Notes: a model not told the origin generated them from the sequence alone. DNA of 64,000 nucleotides from Soonwooa buanensis (GCF_900167905.1 NZ_FUYZ01000008.1:1-64000); one strand, 5' to 3'; positions 35,371 to 42,625 are shown, counted from the stretch's first letter. Made by a program: numbers and translations.

Positions 35371-36045
35371 ATGCAAAAATTCGTGGCATATTACAGAGTC
35401 AGCACACAAAAACAGGGAAATTCGGGTCTTGGATTAGAAGCACAGCGAACCGATGTAAGTAAATTCATAACGAAAGGCGGAGAACTGATTGCGGAGTTTC
35501 AGGATGTAGAGAGTGGAAAGAAAAACGACCGTCCAAACCTCATCAAAGCAATTGAGGAATGCAAAAAACAGGGAGCGACTCTACTCATTGCCAAACTCGA
35601 CCGATTGAGCCGGAATGCTTCATTTATTTTTACGCTTAAAGATGCCAAAGTGGATTTTGTTTGTTGCGATATGCCCAACGCAAATACGATTACAATCGGA
35701 ATTATGGCAGTTCTTGCACAGGACGAGAGAGAACGTATCAGCCACCGAACGAAATCGGCATTAGCAGAATTGAAAGCGAAAGGAATAAAATTGGGTACTC
35801 CCGAAAATATGACCATCGAAGCGAGAGCGAAAGGATTGGAAGCACGAAAACAAAATGCACTCCAAAACGAGAACAACCGAAAAGCAACGGCTCTTATAAT
35901 TTCGATGAAAGAAATTGGAAGAAGTTTTGCCCAAATTACAAGAGAGTTAAACGACTTAGGATTTAAAACAAGGACAGGAAAGGTATTTCAACAAAATCAG
36001 GTTCAAATTCTTTACAACAGGTATCAACACAACAATTCTATCTAA
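35371..36045 (+). CDS. Small serine recombinase (resolvase/invertase type)
   Basis: This 224-aa protein has the resolvase catalytic domain: YYRVSTQKQGNSGLGLEAQ with the nucleophile Ser11, DRLSRNASFIFTL with the catalytic Arg, and the MAVLAQDERERISHRTKSALAELKAKG long helix. A C-terminal helix-turn-helix follows (ITRELNDLGFKTRTGKVFQQNQVQILYNR). It is the resolvase size class, distinct from the two large recombinases at 38503 and 40934. It could resolve or invert DNA within the island. The structured element at 36280 follows. Confidence 0.92.
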   Translation: MQKFVAYYRVSTQKQGNSGLGLEAQRTDVSKFITKGGELIAEFQDVESGKKNDRPNLIKAIEECKKQGATLLIAKLDRLSRNASFIFTLKDAKVDFVCCDMPNANTITIGIMAVLAQDERERISHRTKSALAELKAKGIKLGTPENMTIEARAKGLEARKQNALQNENNRKATALIISMKEIGRSFAQITRELNDLGFKTRTGKVFQQNQVQILYNRYQHNNSI

Positions 36046-36279
36046 TCCTCAATAATCATTTAACGGCTCAATTTTCAATATTTAACCACTTTTTGGTCTT
36101 TCTTATACAATATCTTATCGGAGATATTTCAGTCAAATTTTGAAGTTAAAACAACGAGATTATTTTTATCAATTAATTGGAAACTATTATATTTACACGG
36201 AAATTTTTAAAATATTGAAAATAAAAAATTAAGACAATTTTATAACATATAATCAGCGTTAGCTATTATTTGAGTATCT

Positions 36280-36412
36280 CAAAATCGCCAATTTAGAAAC
36301 ACTCTACAAATAATAAGTGAACGCTCACGTTAAGGCGTGGGCTATTCTTATTTGGAGTGTGGGCGTTTGGCGATGCCTGAGAACTGATAAGCTCTTAGTC
36401 CCACGCTGTTTT
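36280..36412 (+). ncRNA. Structured element A: long hairpin with pseudoknot potential
   Basis: ATCGCCAA (36284-36291) closes with TTGGCGAT (36367-36374). Inside, ACACTC/GAGTGT and CAAATAA/TTATTTG stems extend the arm to an apical stem GCTCACG/CGTGGGC (36323-36329 with 36336-36342). A second hairpin CTGAGA/TCTTAG follows. The strand CCCACGC (36400-36406) is then the perfect complement of GCGTGGG (36335-36341), competing with or stacking on the apical stem, followed by TGTTTTTATT. It shares its closing sequences and layout with 37421-37557. The stretch 36046-36279 before it shows nothing else. Confidence 0.6.
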
Positions 36413-36475
36413 TATTAAACAAAACCAAAGTTTAATTATGCTTTTTGGGACGAAAGCAAAAAATCGTTTCAAATT

Positions 36476-37282
36476 ATGTATAAGAATTTTAAATTTTTGC
36501 TTGGTATAGCATTAGGACTATTCTCCATTATCTCCCTGCTTTCTAGTTCTTTCGTGAGTTTTGTTTTAATTCTCAGTTCCGCTTTATTGGTTTTTCCTCC
36601 TACTTGGGAGATGATAAAACCAAAAGCAGGATTTCTGAAAAATCGGATTTTGAGAATTTTGTTAGCAGGACTTATGTATGTGGTTGGTGCTACCAATTTT
36701 GTATCCAATAAAATTGATAAAAATAAATCGGAAAAAGCTACAATAGCGGAAAGCAGTAACCAAAATGCTCCGCAAACCTCAACCGAAACTGCTGCAAGTG
36801 GAGGAACTGTAAAATATGATGAGAATGGTAATAAAGCTTCGTCTGCAAATTTCGAAAGTACCTCATCTTACAAAGGATTGAAGAGTGTTAATCCTGCCGA
36901 TATTTATCTGAATTTTCAGGACAAAGGATTTACCATTGATAAGCAAATTTCTACGGACGGCTCGTTTTTCTATTGTACGAAAGAATATGGTGGAATTAAG
37001 TATGATGTTACCATTTATGCGGAAGATAATGTGAACGAGGTTACTGAGATAAAACTCAACGCCTACCGAAATCAGGCAAATCTCAACTCGGTTGAGGATA
37101 TGAAACCGTTTTTGAAATACGCCGTTTCAATCCCGTATGACGGAGCAGACGTGGAGAAAGTTCAGAATTACATTGACAAAAATTACAATAAAAACAAAGC
37201 AAGTATTACAGTCTCAGGAGTGAAGTTCACTATTTACTGTCCGTCTAAATTTGTGAGGTTGGTAACAGTGGAGAATGAGTAA
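36476..37282 (+). CDS. Membrane-anchored protein of unknown function (island cargo)
   Basis: This 268-aa protein has two or three N-terminal hydrophobic helices (about 5-45, LLGIALGLFSIISLLSSSFVSFVLILSSALLVF, and 58-76, ILRILLAGLMYVVGATNF). A low-complexity linker follows (Ser/Thr/Ala/Asn-rich, about 85-125). A compact mixed domain of about 140 residues begins NPADIYLNFQDKGFTIDKQ and holds the protein's only two cysteines. I recognise no family. It lies between structured elements A and B, starting 64 bases after A, so it may be regulated by A or carried with it as a cassette. Confidence 0.7.
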   Translation: MYKNFKFLLGIALGLFSIISLLSSSFVSFVLILSSALLVFPPTWEMIKPKAGFLKNRILRILLAGLMYVVGATNFVSNKIDKNKSEKATIAESSNQNAPQTSTETAASGGTVKYDENGNKASSANFESTSSYKGLKSVNPADIYLNFQDKGFTIDKQISTDGSFFYCTKEYGGIKYDVTIYAEDNVNEVTEIKLNAYRNQANLNSVEDMKPFLKYAVSIPYDGADVEKVQNYIDKNYNKNKASITVSGVKFTIYCPSKFVRLVTVENE

Positions 37283-37394
37283 TCTATAATTTTACAATTA
37301 CGGCAGAAAATATAAAAAAAACTAGCACATTCATTTGTATCAAATTAAAAATGAAAAACTTACGAATATTGATATGTCATTTGTAGAAAAAATA

Positions 37395-37402
37395 TAAATT
37401 TG
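37395..37402 (+). promoter_or_regulatory. Promoter -7 element just upstream of structured element B
   Basis: TAAATTTG matches TAnnTTTG. A transcript starting near 37408 would begin about 18 bases before the closing stem of element B, so B would form the 5' leader of the ParB-like gene. The rest of 37283-37394 is featureless AT-rich sequence. Confidence 0.45.
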
Positions 37403-37420
37403 CAATAGTATTCTCGCTTT

Positions 37421-37557
37421 AAGAAATCGCCAATTTCAAATTAACTACAATAACAGGAATACGGAAAAATTCTCACACGAGATAATGTGAGGATTTTCCG
37501 TATTGTTATTAGGCGTTTGGCGATGCCTTTAAAGCATACGGTTAAGTCCTCATAACA
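37421..37557 (+). ncRNA. Structured element B: same architecture as element A, different stems
   Basis: ATCGCCAA (37426-37433) closes with TTGGCGAT (37517-37524), as in element A. The arm contains AATACGGAAAAAT/ATTTTCCGTATT (37458-37470 with 37493-37504) and an apical stem CTCACA/TGTGAG (37472-37477 with 37486-37491). A short hairpin CTTTAA/TTAAG follows. The strand CCTCA (37548-37552) then complements TGAGG (37488-37492). Flanks ATCGCCAATTT and GGCGTTTGGCGATGCCT are identical in A and B, while the inner stems are unrelated in sequence but still pair. Confidence 0.6.
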
Positions 37558-37590
37558 AATAGAAAATTAAAACTTAAATTTTTGAATTTC

Positions 37591-38499
37591 ATGAGCGACA
37601 ATGACAAAAACAGTCTATTAGACACACTTAAACCCTATCCATTTCAGTTTGAGGAATTGCCTGTTGATTTAATAGAAACCGACTCAAAACAACCGAGAAA
37701 GGTTTTTGAACTTAGAGGAGGCGGAGACCTAAGTCGTCTTCTAAAATCCATTCAGCATTATGGAATTGAAGACCCGATAAAAGTGAGTAAAATTGAAGAT
37801 GGACGTTATATCATTATGGACGGGCACAGAAGATATAGTTGTGCTAGAGAACTAAAATTTGAAAAAGTGCCGTGCCGTATATATCCAAAAATGAATGATG
37901 GAGAATTTGAGGCTCGCAGATACGAAATGCAAAACAACCGTAAAGATTGGCGACCTATTGAAAGAGCAAATTCATTGCATAAAATAAGGTCTGAATACAA
38001 AAATGCCAATGAAAAGGAGATTGCTGATTTAGTAGGAATTACACAGGCTAACCTATTTCACTACACGGAATTGAGAGATACACGGCTTGAATACATATCT
38101 CTAATGGAAAGGCATAAACTAAAAGAATATCAGCAGGTCGGATTTACACGGCTGATACCTAAATTACGGAGGGTAAAACAATATCAGGTGGATGACATTA
38201 TACAAATTCTGTTTCAAAAAATTAATGACAACCTGCTATATAGGGTGTCAGACTTCACAACTCTTTCCAAAGTTTTTTCGACAGCATCGCTGAATGAGGA
38301 AGAAATTTTCAAATTCCTTTCAGACCCTCAGATTTCAACAGTAGAATTATCTGAAATGACACAGTTGTCGGGGATTTCAACCCAAATCAGAACCCTCATA
38401 AAGGATTTAGGAACAAAGAAAAATTTGGGTATTAATTTGACCGAAAAAGAACAAGTCGTATTTGAAGACTTGTATAAATTAATGCAAACATTTATGTAG
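37591..38499 (+). CDS. ParB/Spo0J-like DNA-binding protein
   Basis: I use the ATG at 37591 (MSDNDKNSLLD), giving 302 aa. The ParB N-terminal domain is clear: LIETDSKQPRKVFEL, LLKSIQHYGIEDPIKV, IIMDGHRRYSCARELKFEKVPCRIYP with the GHRR box. A helix-turn-helix follows (NEKEIADLVGITQANLFHYTELRD). There is no ParA partner. It lies 3 bases upstream of a large serine recombinase, implying one transcript and suggesting that it acts with that enzyme, for example as a site-specific accessory factor, rather than in partitioning. Confidence 0.88.
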   Translation: MSDNDKNSLLDTLKPYPFQFEELPVDLIETDSKQPRKVFELRGGGDLSRLLKSIQHYGIEDPIKVSKIEDGRYIIMDGHRRYSCARELKFEKVPCRIYPKMNDGEFEARRYEMQNNRKDWRPIERANSLHKIRSEYKNANEKEIADLVGITQANLFHYTELRDTRLEYISLMERHKLKEYQQVGFTRLIPKLRRVKQYQVDDIIQILFQKINDNLLYRVSDFTTLSKVFSTASLNEEEIFKFLSDPQISTVELSEMTQLSGISTQIRTLIKDLGTKKNLGINLTEKEQVVFEDLYKLMQTFM

Positions 38500-38502
38500 C
38501 AG

Positions 38503-39858
38503 ATGTTTGGTACTTTTGAAAAAACACCTAAAAAAGCAATAGCATATTATCGGCATTCTGCCGAAGATAAGCAGGAGAACTCTGTGGCTATCCAACGACA
38601 ACACACAGAAAAATTTGCACGTGAAAATGATATTGAGATTATCCACGAGGAGACAGACGAGGGAAAGAGCGGACTTCTTGCCACTCGTCCCGGATTTGAA
38701 AATCTGTTTGCAAATTGGGTAGAAAATCCCGAAGCCCCACAATTCGATTATGTGTTGGTTTATGATGTTTCACGTTGGGGGCGTTTCCAAAATCAAGACG
38801 AGGCGGCACACTATACTTATCGTTGCAGTATGCAAGGTAAGGAAGTTGTCTATGTTTCGAGGGGATTTTCTGACAAAACCAACCCTCTCTATTCAAGTTT
38901 GGAGACTTCACTTCACAGATATATGGCAGGAGAATATAGTCGTCAATTAAGTGCTAAGGTATTCTACGGCTGTGTAAAAGTTTCCGAGCAGGGATATTCT
39001 GCAGGTGGAACGGCAGTCTATGGAATGGCAAGACAATTATTGGATGTGAATAAAAATCCCATTCGTATTCTCAATTTAGGAGAACACAAGCAAATTGCGA
39101 ACGAAAGAGTTACTTTTACACCGAAAAATGACGAAACGACAGAAACAGTAAGAGAAATTTTTCATTTGTTCGTAAACAAAAAATATTTAATTCCTGATAT
39201 TGTCTCTTATCTCAACCGTAAGGAAATACTGTCTGCTAGCGGGAAGCGTTGGGGCTGGTCGAAAATTATAAAAATTCTGACAGATGAAACCTATATCGGA
39301 ACTCGGATTTATAACAAAACCTGGGGACGATTAAAAGAAAAATCTCACGCAAACCCTCGTTCAGAATGGGTAATTGTACCTAATGCGTTCGAGGGAATTA
39401 TTGATGAGGATTTATTTAAAAATGCACAAGAACGTTTGTATTGGATTTTACCGAGTAACTGGAGAAAAGGAATAAGAGCAAAAAATCGAGCAAGAAAATT
39501 TTTTCTCAACAATATACGTCAATGGTTGTTAAGCAAGGGAATGACACCTTTTGAGGCGGAAAAAATCATTATAGAACTCCCCATTATTTTTGCGGTTAAA
39601 CTCGAAAATAAACACCTCATTCAATGGTGCTTTCTAATATCCGAAAAAACACGGAATTTTGATGAAGTTTTGTCGATAAGCGTTACTACTGACCATAAAC
39701 AAATAATTGATGAATTTTTTCTGATTCCGACAGAAAGTTTTGCCGTTACCGATTATCTGATTTTGAATAAAAATAGTTCTACATACTATAATTGTAAAAT
39801 TGATAAAGACAAGATTGAGGAAATAATGAATCATCTTGTTAGCCAAATTAAAAAATAA
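38503..39858 (+). CDS. Large serine recombinase without zinc ribbon
   Basis: This 451-aa protein has a resolvase domain YYRHSAEDKQENSVAIQRQ with the nucleophile in RHS, VYDVSRWGRFQNQDEAAHYTY, and LETSLHRYMAGEYSRQLSAKVFYG. The recombinase domain follows (ETVREIFHLFVNKKYLIPDIVSYLNRKEI ... ILTDETYIGTRIYNK). The C-terminal 130 residues lack the usual Cys4 zinc ribbon. Translation is probably coupled to the ParB-like gene. Such proteins in tandem with another recombinase often act as co-integrases or domesticated factors; which applies here is unknown. Confidence 0.9.
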   Translation: MFGTFEKTPKKAIAYYRHSAEDKQENSVAIQRQHTEKFARENDIEIIHEETDEGKSGLLATRPGFENLFANWVENPEAPQFDYVLVYDVSRWGRFQNQDEAAHYTYRCSMQGKEVVYVSRGFSDKTNPLYSSLETSLHRYMAGEYSRQLSAKVFYGCVKVSEQGYSAGGTAVYGMARQLLDVNKNPIRILNLGEHKQIANERVTFTPKNDETTETVREIFHLFVNKKYLIPDIVSYLNRKEILSASGKRWGWSKIIKILTDETYIGTRIYNKTWGRLKEKSHANPRSEWVIVPNAFEGIIDEDLFKNAQERLYWILPSNWRKGIRAKNRARKFFLNNIRQWLLSKGMTPFEAEKIIIELPIIFAVKLENKHLIQWCFLISEKTRNFDEVLSISVTTDHKQIIDEFFLIPTESFAVTDYLILNKNSSTYYNCKIDKDKIEEIMNHLVSQIKK

Positions 39859-39860
39859 TT

Positions 39861-39914
39861 ACTTACATCGGTGTAATTTTCATATCTTTACAAAAAAATT
39901 ACATCAACGTAAGT
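39861..39914 (+). promoter_or_regulatory. Paired palindromic operators around the MerR-like gene's promoter
   Basis: Two 20-base arms, 39861-39880 and 39895-39914, are inverted copies of each other (17 of 20 match). Each contains its own palindrome, TTACATCGGTGTAA and TTACATCAACGTAA. Between them lies TATCTTTA, one base off the -7 consensus TAnnTTTG. The gene with the MerR-like HTH starts at 39917, so autoregulation is the obvious reading. Confidence 0.55.
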
Positions 39915-39916
39915 TT

Positions 39917-40750
39917 ATGGAAAAAGAAAAATTTTTACCGCTCGAAACCTTAGGAGGAATATATCAGATAGCCAAGGAAAAAGAGTTCTACTCCGCTTTC
40001 AGTCAGTATATCCACTCGAAAGAGAATGACTATTTGTGGGCATATTTTAACGATAAGAAATATAGAATATCGGATAATCTCATATCCTATCGCATTGCGA
40101 ACCATTGGGAGAAAGAAAGTATTTTGGATGTTAAGCAAAGCGACGGAGGATGGAGAAAATATAGCCTTATGGATGTTATTTGGCTTATTATAATTAAAGA
40201 ACTTCGTCATTTCGGATTAGGGCTCGAAGAAATAAGAAAAGTAAAAAAAACACTTACTGCGAGTTATGAGCAATGCGAATACGGCGAACTCGAATTTTAC
40301 ACAGCGTTGGCTTATATAAACAAAACACCTGTTTCAATACTTGTTTTTTCGGATTTTAGAGCAGAAGTAGCAACAGTTTATGAAGTAATTGGAAGTTCGG
40401 ATACATACGGAATTTTAAATCATATCAAAATCGACCTCAACCAAATTTTACAAAATATTTTCCCTGAGAAAAATTTTAAGCCCATATATCAAAATTTTAT
40501 TGAAATCTCTGATGAACAAAAAATGATATGGGAGAAAATTAAAGAAAAAGAAGTGGAGGAAATTACGGTTTCAGTAAAAAATGGTGTCCCTGTAAGTATG
40601 ATTTATACTGTGAGCGAGCCTACGAATAGTAACGTAGGGCAACTCAAAAACAAAAATGCTTTCCAAAGTATTACACATACTCAGCATAAAGGAAAAACCA
40701 TCGCAGTTAAACGTACAGTATCAAAAAAATTTAAAAGTGATGAAGAATAA
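39917..40750 (+). CDS. MerR-like HTH regulator of the island
   Basis: With the start at 39917 (MEKEKFLPLE) the protein has 277 aa; 27 upstream residues from 39836 would read through the operator. A winged-HTH of MerR type is at about 45-110 (YRISDNLISYRIANHWEKE, GGWRKYSLMDVIWLIIIKELRHFGLGLEEIRKVKKTL). The C-terminal 160 residues are not recognisable as a known effector domain and end in a basic tail (KGKTIAVKRTVSKKFKSDEE). The operator pair directly upstream supports autoregulation, possibly coupled to excision control. Confidence 0.75.
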   Translation: MEKEKFLPLETLGGIYQIAKEKEFYSAFSQYIHSKENDYLWAYFNDKKYRISDNLISYRIANHWEKESILDVKQSDGGWRKYSLMDVIWLIIIKELRHFGLGLEEIRKVKKTLTASYEQCEYGELEFYTALAYINKTPVSILVFSDFRAEVATVYEVIGSSDTYGILNHIKIDLNQILQNIFPEKNFKPIYQNFIEISDEQKMIWEKIKEKEVEEITVSVKNGVPVSMIYTVSEPTNSNVGQLKNKNAFQSITHTQHKGKTIAVKRTVSKKFKSDEE

Positions 40751-40821
40751 TATCATACATTCACAGTCCACACCGAAAGCCCTATCAGTAGCACTGAACG
40801 GCTTCACTACGATAATAAGCT

Positions 40822-40998
40822 ATGCTTTCCATCGAAAAGTGCCGTCAGAAAATCAACCAAGGAAGTCTGAAATTTGGAGAACAAGAAACTCAGTTATTAA
40901 GAATGCTATGTTATAAACTTGCCCAAATAGAATATGAAAACTTCAAAAAACTACAAGGAAAGAAACGTAGTCATCTACACAAGGGTATCGACAGATGA
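40822..40998 (+). CDS. 58-aa ORF overlapping the integrase start
   Basis: A frame of 58 codons runs from ATG at 40822 to TGA at 40996-40998. It overlaps the first 65 bases of the integrase gene in another frame. The protein has a regular helical pattern (FGEQETQLLRMLCYKLAQIEYENFKKLQ) ending in LHKGIDR. From memory, similar short ORFs ending in H-x-GIDR precede serine recombinases on Bacteroidota elements. Overlap suggests translational coupling. Alternative frames here (40740-40916) look less protein-like. Confidence 0.6.
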   Translation: MLSIEKCRQKINQGSLKFGEQETQLLRMLCYKLAQIEYENFKKLQGKKRSHLHKGIDR

Positions 40999-42502
40999 AC
41001 AAAAAGAGAATGGGTTCAGTCTGCAAGACCAATACGCAAAGCTTGTTAAGCATTGTGAAAGAGGTAATTTTAATATTCTTGCACATTATCAGGATGACCA
41101 TTCTGCCAAAAATTTTAATCGTCCAAGTTTCAATGCTTTCTTGGAAGACGTAAAGTCTAAGAAAATAAAGCCCGACATGTTTCTTTGTGTCCGTCCTGAC
41201 AGATTTTCGAGAAATCTTGAAAATACTTTGTCAATGCTAACCAAGTTCAGAAAATTTGGAATTGAATTTAGAACACTTGAAAATCATACAGATTTGGATA
41301 GCCCCGAAAGTTTACTACCATTCATAGTGAATAATTTATTACCTCAAATAGATAATGAAAGAAAAGGTCTAAATACGAAGCAATGTATGCGTCAGGCAAT
41401 GAGGGAGGGAAGAACAATGGGACGACCTCCTGTCGGCTATATGAATGACAAAATAAATAAAACCATTGTTCTGCATCCGACCAATGCTCCACTAATAAAA
41501 AAAGGTTTTGAACTGTTGTCAGGCGGAGTGTATTCCATAGAAGAGGTTAGGCAAATGTTGATTAAAGACGGTTTAAGAAACTGCTGTAAACAAAACTTCT
41601 TATATACTGTCAAAAATCCGTATTACTACGGACTTATTAAAATTCCTGCTTGGAAAGATGAGCCGGAAATGGAGGTAATCGGCTTACACGAGCCATTGAT
41701 TAGTAGAGAAGTATTCGATGAAGTTCAGGATATAATTTCGGGTAGAAAGAAAAATACGCCAAGCAAACTAACACGAAAAGACGAACTTCCTCTGAGGGGG
41801 CATTTGAGTTGTCAAAGATGTGGTGGAAAATTAACAGGTAGTCGCTCTACAAGTAGGAATGGTTCAAGAATTTTTTACTACCATTGTCAGAAAGGTTGTA
41901 AGGAACGTTTCAGAGCCGATGCTTCTAATGAGTCATTTGAGGAATTTCTCGGTTCTTTTGTGATTTCTGAGCAGGTTCTTGGTTTATATATTGAGATTCT
42001 CAAAGATGTTTTCGGACAAGGAGAAGTCGAAAGAAATCGACAACTCAAAATTATTGACGATAACATTGAAAAAGTAAAAAGTCGGCTGTATAATTTAGAG
42101 AACAACTTTTTGGATGAAAAAATTGATGTTCAGGATTATCAGGGAATGAAGAGGAGATTACAGAGTGAAATTGAAGAATTGGGAGACAGAAAGGAGGAAT
42201 TTACTATCGAAAAAACTGATTTGGAAAAATATTTTGAATATGGCTCTGCGTTCTTGTATGATATGAAAAAGTATTATCGGGAAGCACCGTTAGAAATTAA
42301 ACAAAAAATTGTTGGTTCGATATTTCCTGAAAATTTAGTTTTCTCCGAAAATAAATATCGAACCACCCAAATTAATAAGTTACTTAAAATTTTAACCTTA
42401 AATATCAACGGATTAGGAGAAATAAAAAAAGGACAAGAAGATAAAAATATCAACTTGTCCAATATGGCTCCTCCTGCTGGGCTCGAACCAGCGACCCTCT
42501 GA
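40934..42502 (+). CDS. Large serine integrase of the island
   Basis: This 522-aa large serine recombinase has IYTRVSTDEQKENGFSLQDQ (nucleophile Ser), CVRPDRFSRNLENTL and the recombinase domain (TMGRPPVGYMND ... NPYYYGLIKIPAW). The zinc ribbon is LSCQRCGGKLTG ... YHCQKGC, and a coiled-coil (about 365-440) follows. It is adjacent to attR and is the best candidate for integration at tRNA-Asn. The last 12 residues, MAPPAGLEPATL, are encoded by the antisense of the tRNA inside attR, so the C-terminus changes between integrated and excised forms. Confidence 0.93.
   Translation: MKTSKNYKERNVVIYTRVSTDEQKENGFSLQDQYAKLVKHCERGNFNILAHYQDDHSAKNFNRPSFNAFLEDVKSKKIKPDMFLCVRPDRFSRNLENTLSMLTKFRKFGIEFRTLENHTDLDSPESLLPFIVNNLLPQIDNERKGLNTKQCMRQAMREGRTMGRPPVGYMNDKINKTIVLHPTNAPLIKKGFELLSGGVYSIEEVRQMLIKDGLRNCCKQNFLYTVKNPYYYGLIKIPAWKDEPEMEVIGLHEPLISREVFDEVQDIISGRKKNTPSKLTRKDELPLRGHLSCQRCGGKLTGSRSTSRNGSRIFYYHCQKGCKERFRADASNESFEEFLGSFVISEQVLGLYIEILKDVFGQGEVERNRQLKIIDDNIEKVKSRLYNLENNFLDEKIDVQDYQGMKRRLQSEIEELGDRKEEFTIEKTDLEKYFEYGSAFLYDMKKYYREAPLEIKQKIVGSIFPENLVFSENKYRTTQINKLLKILTLNINGLGEIKKGQEDKNINLSNMAPPAGLEPATL
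42424..42460 (-). terminator. Terminator of the right tRNA-Asn, inside the integrase gene
   Basis: On the minus strand the stem GGACAAG/CTTGTCC is followed by TTTTTTTATTT, starting 7 bases after the tRNA 3' end. It is island sequence and also codes for the integrase's final residues on the other strand. Confidence 0.75.
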
Positions 42503-42545
42503 TTAACAGTCAGATGCTCTAACCAACTGAGCTAAGGAGGAATGT
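42467..42545. repeat. attR: 79-bp direct repeat containing tRNA-Asn
   Basis: Identical to 33649-33727. The island's integrase ends within it. Confidence 0.9.
42468..42541 (-). tRNA. tRNA-Asn(GTT), right copy
   Basis: A 74-base cloverleaf identical to 33650-33723, anticodon GTT, no encoded CCA. Its promoter is chromosomal and its terminator belongs to the island, the reverse of the left copy. Confidence 0.96.
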
Positions 42546-42563
42546 CCTTCGTTTAAAGTGGTG

Positions 42564-42571
42564 CAAATATA
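42564..42571 (-). promoter_or_regulatory. Promoter -7 element for the right tRNA-Asn
   Basis: Minus-strand TATATTTG, 23 bases before the tRNA, exactly as for the left copy. Confidence 0.6.
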
Positions 42572-42625
42572 TATAGATTTTATATTCGCACCAAATTTAT
42601 TTTGAACTTTTTTTGAAAATATTTT

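Larger units (their letters stand above)
33649..42545. mobile_element. 8.9-kb serine-recombinase integrative island at tRNA-Asn
   Basis: The island is bounded by 79-bp perfect repeats, each with an intact tRNA-Asn. The recombinase at 40934 abuts and reads into the right repeat, as integrases usually do. Contents are an HTH protein, DUF488, a small serine recombinase, a membrane-anchored protein, a ParB-like protein, a second and a third serine recombinase, a MerR-like regulator, a 58-aa ORF and two structured RNA-like elements. There are no relaxase, replication, phage structural or conjugation genes, so it must be mobilised by excision alone or with help. Each tRNA copy keeps a full promoter and terminator, one half supplied by the element. 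Confidence 0.85.

Noticed and set aside
36280-37557. Integron attC sites flanking a gene cassette
   Set aside because: The ends lack convincing inverse-core and core (RYYYAAC/GTTRRRY) sites in matching positions and there is no tyrosine integrase. A different kind of folded recombination site is still possible and is kept in the findings.
37591-38499. Plasmid partition locus
   Set aside because: There is no ParA, replication gene or parS-like repeat array nearby.
40740-40916. Alternative small ORF after the MerR-like gene
   Set aside because: It overlaps the 58-aa ORF in another frame and has a less regular composition; only one of the two is likely real.
33649-42545. CRISPR array or known defence operon in the island
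   Set aside because: No spaced short repeats are present, and none of the genes belongs to a defence system that I recognise.
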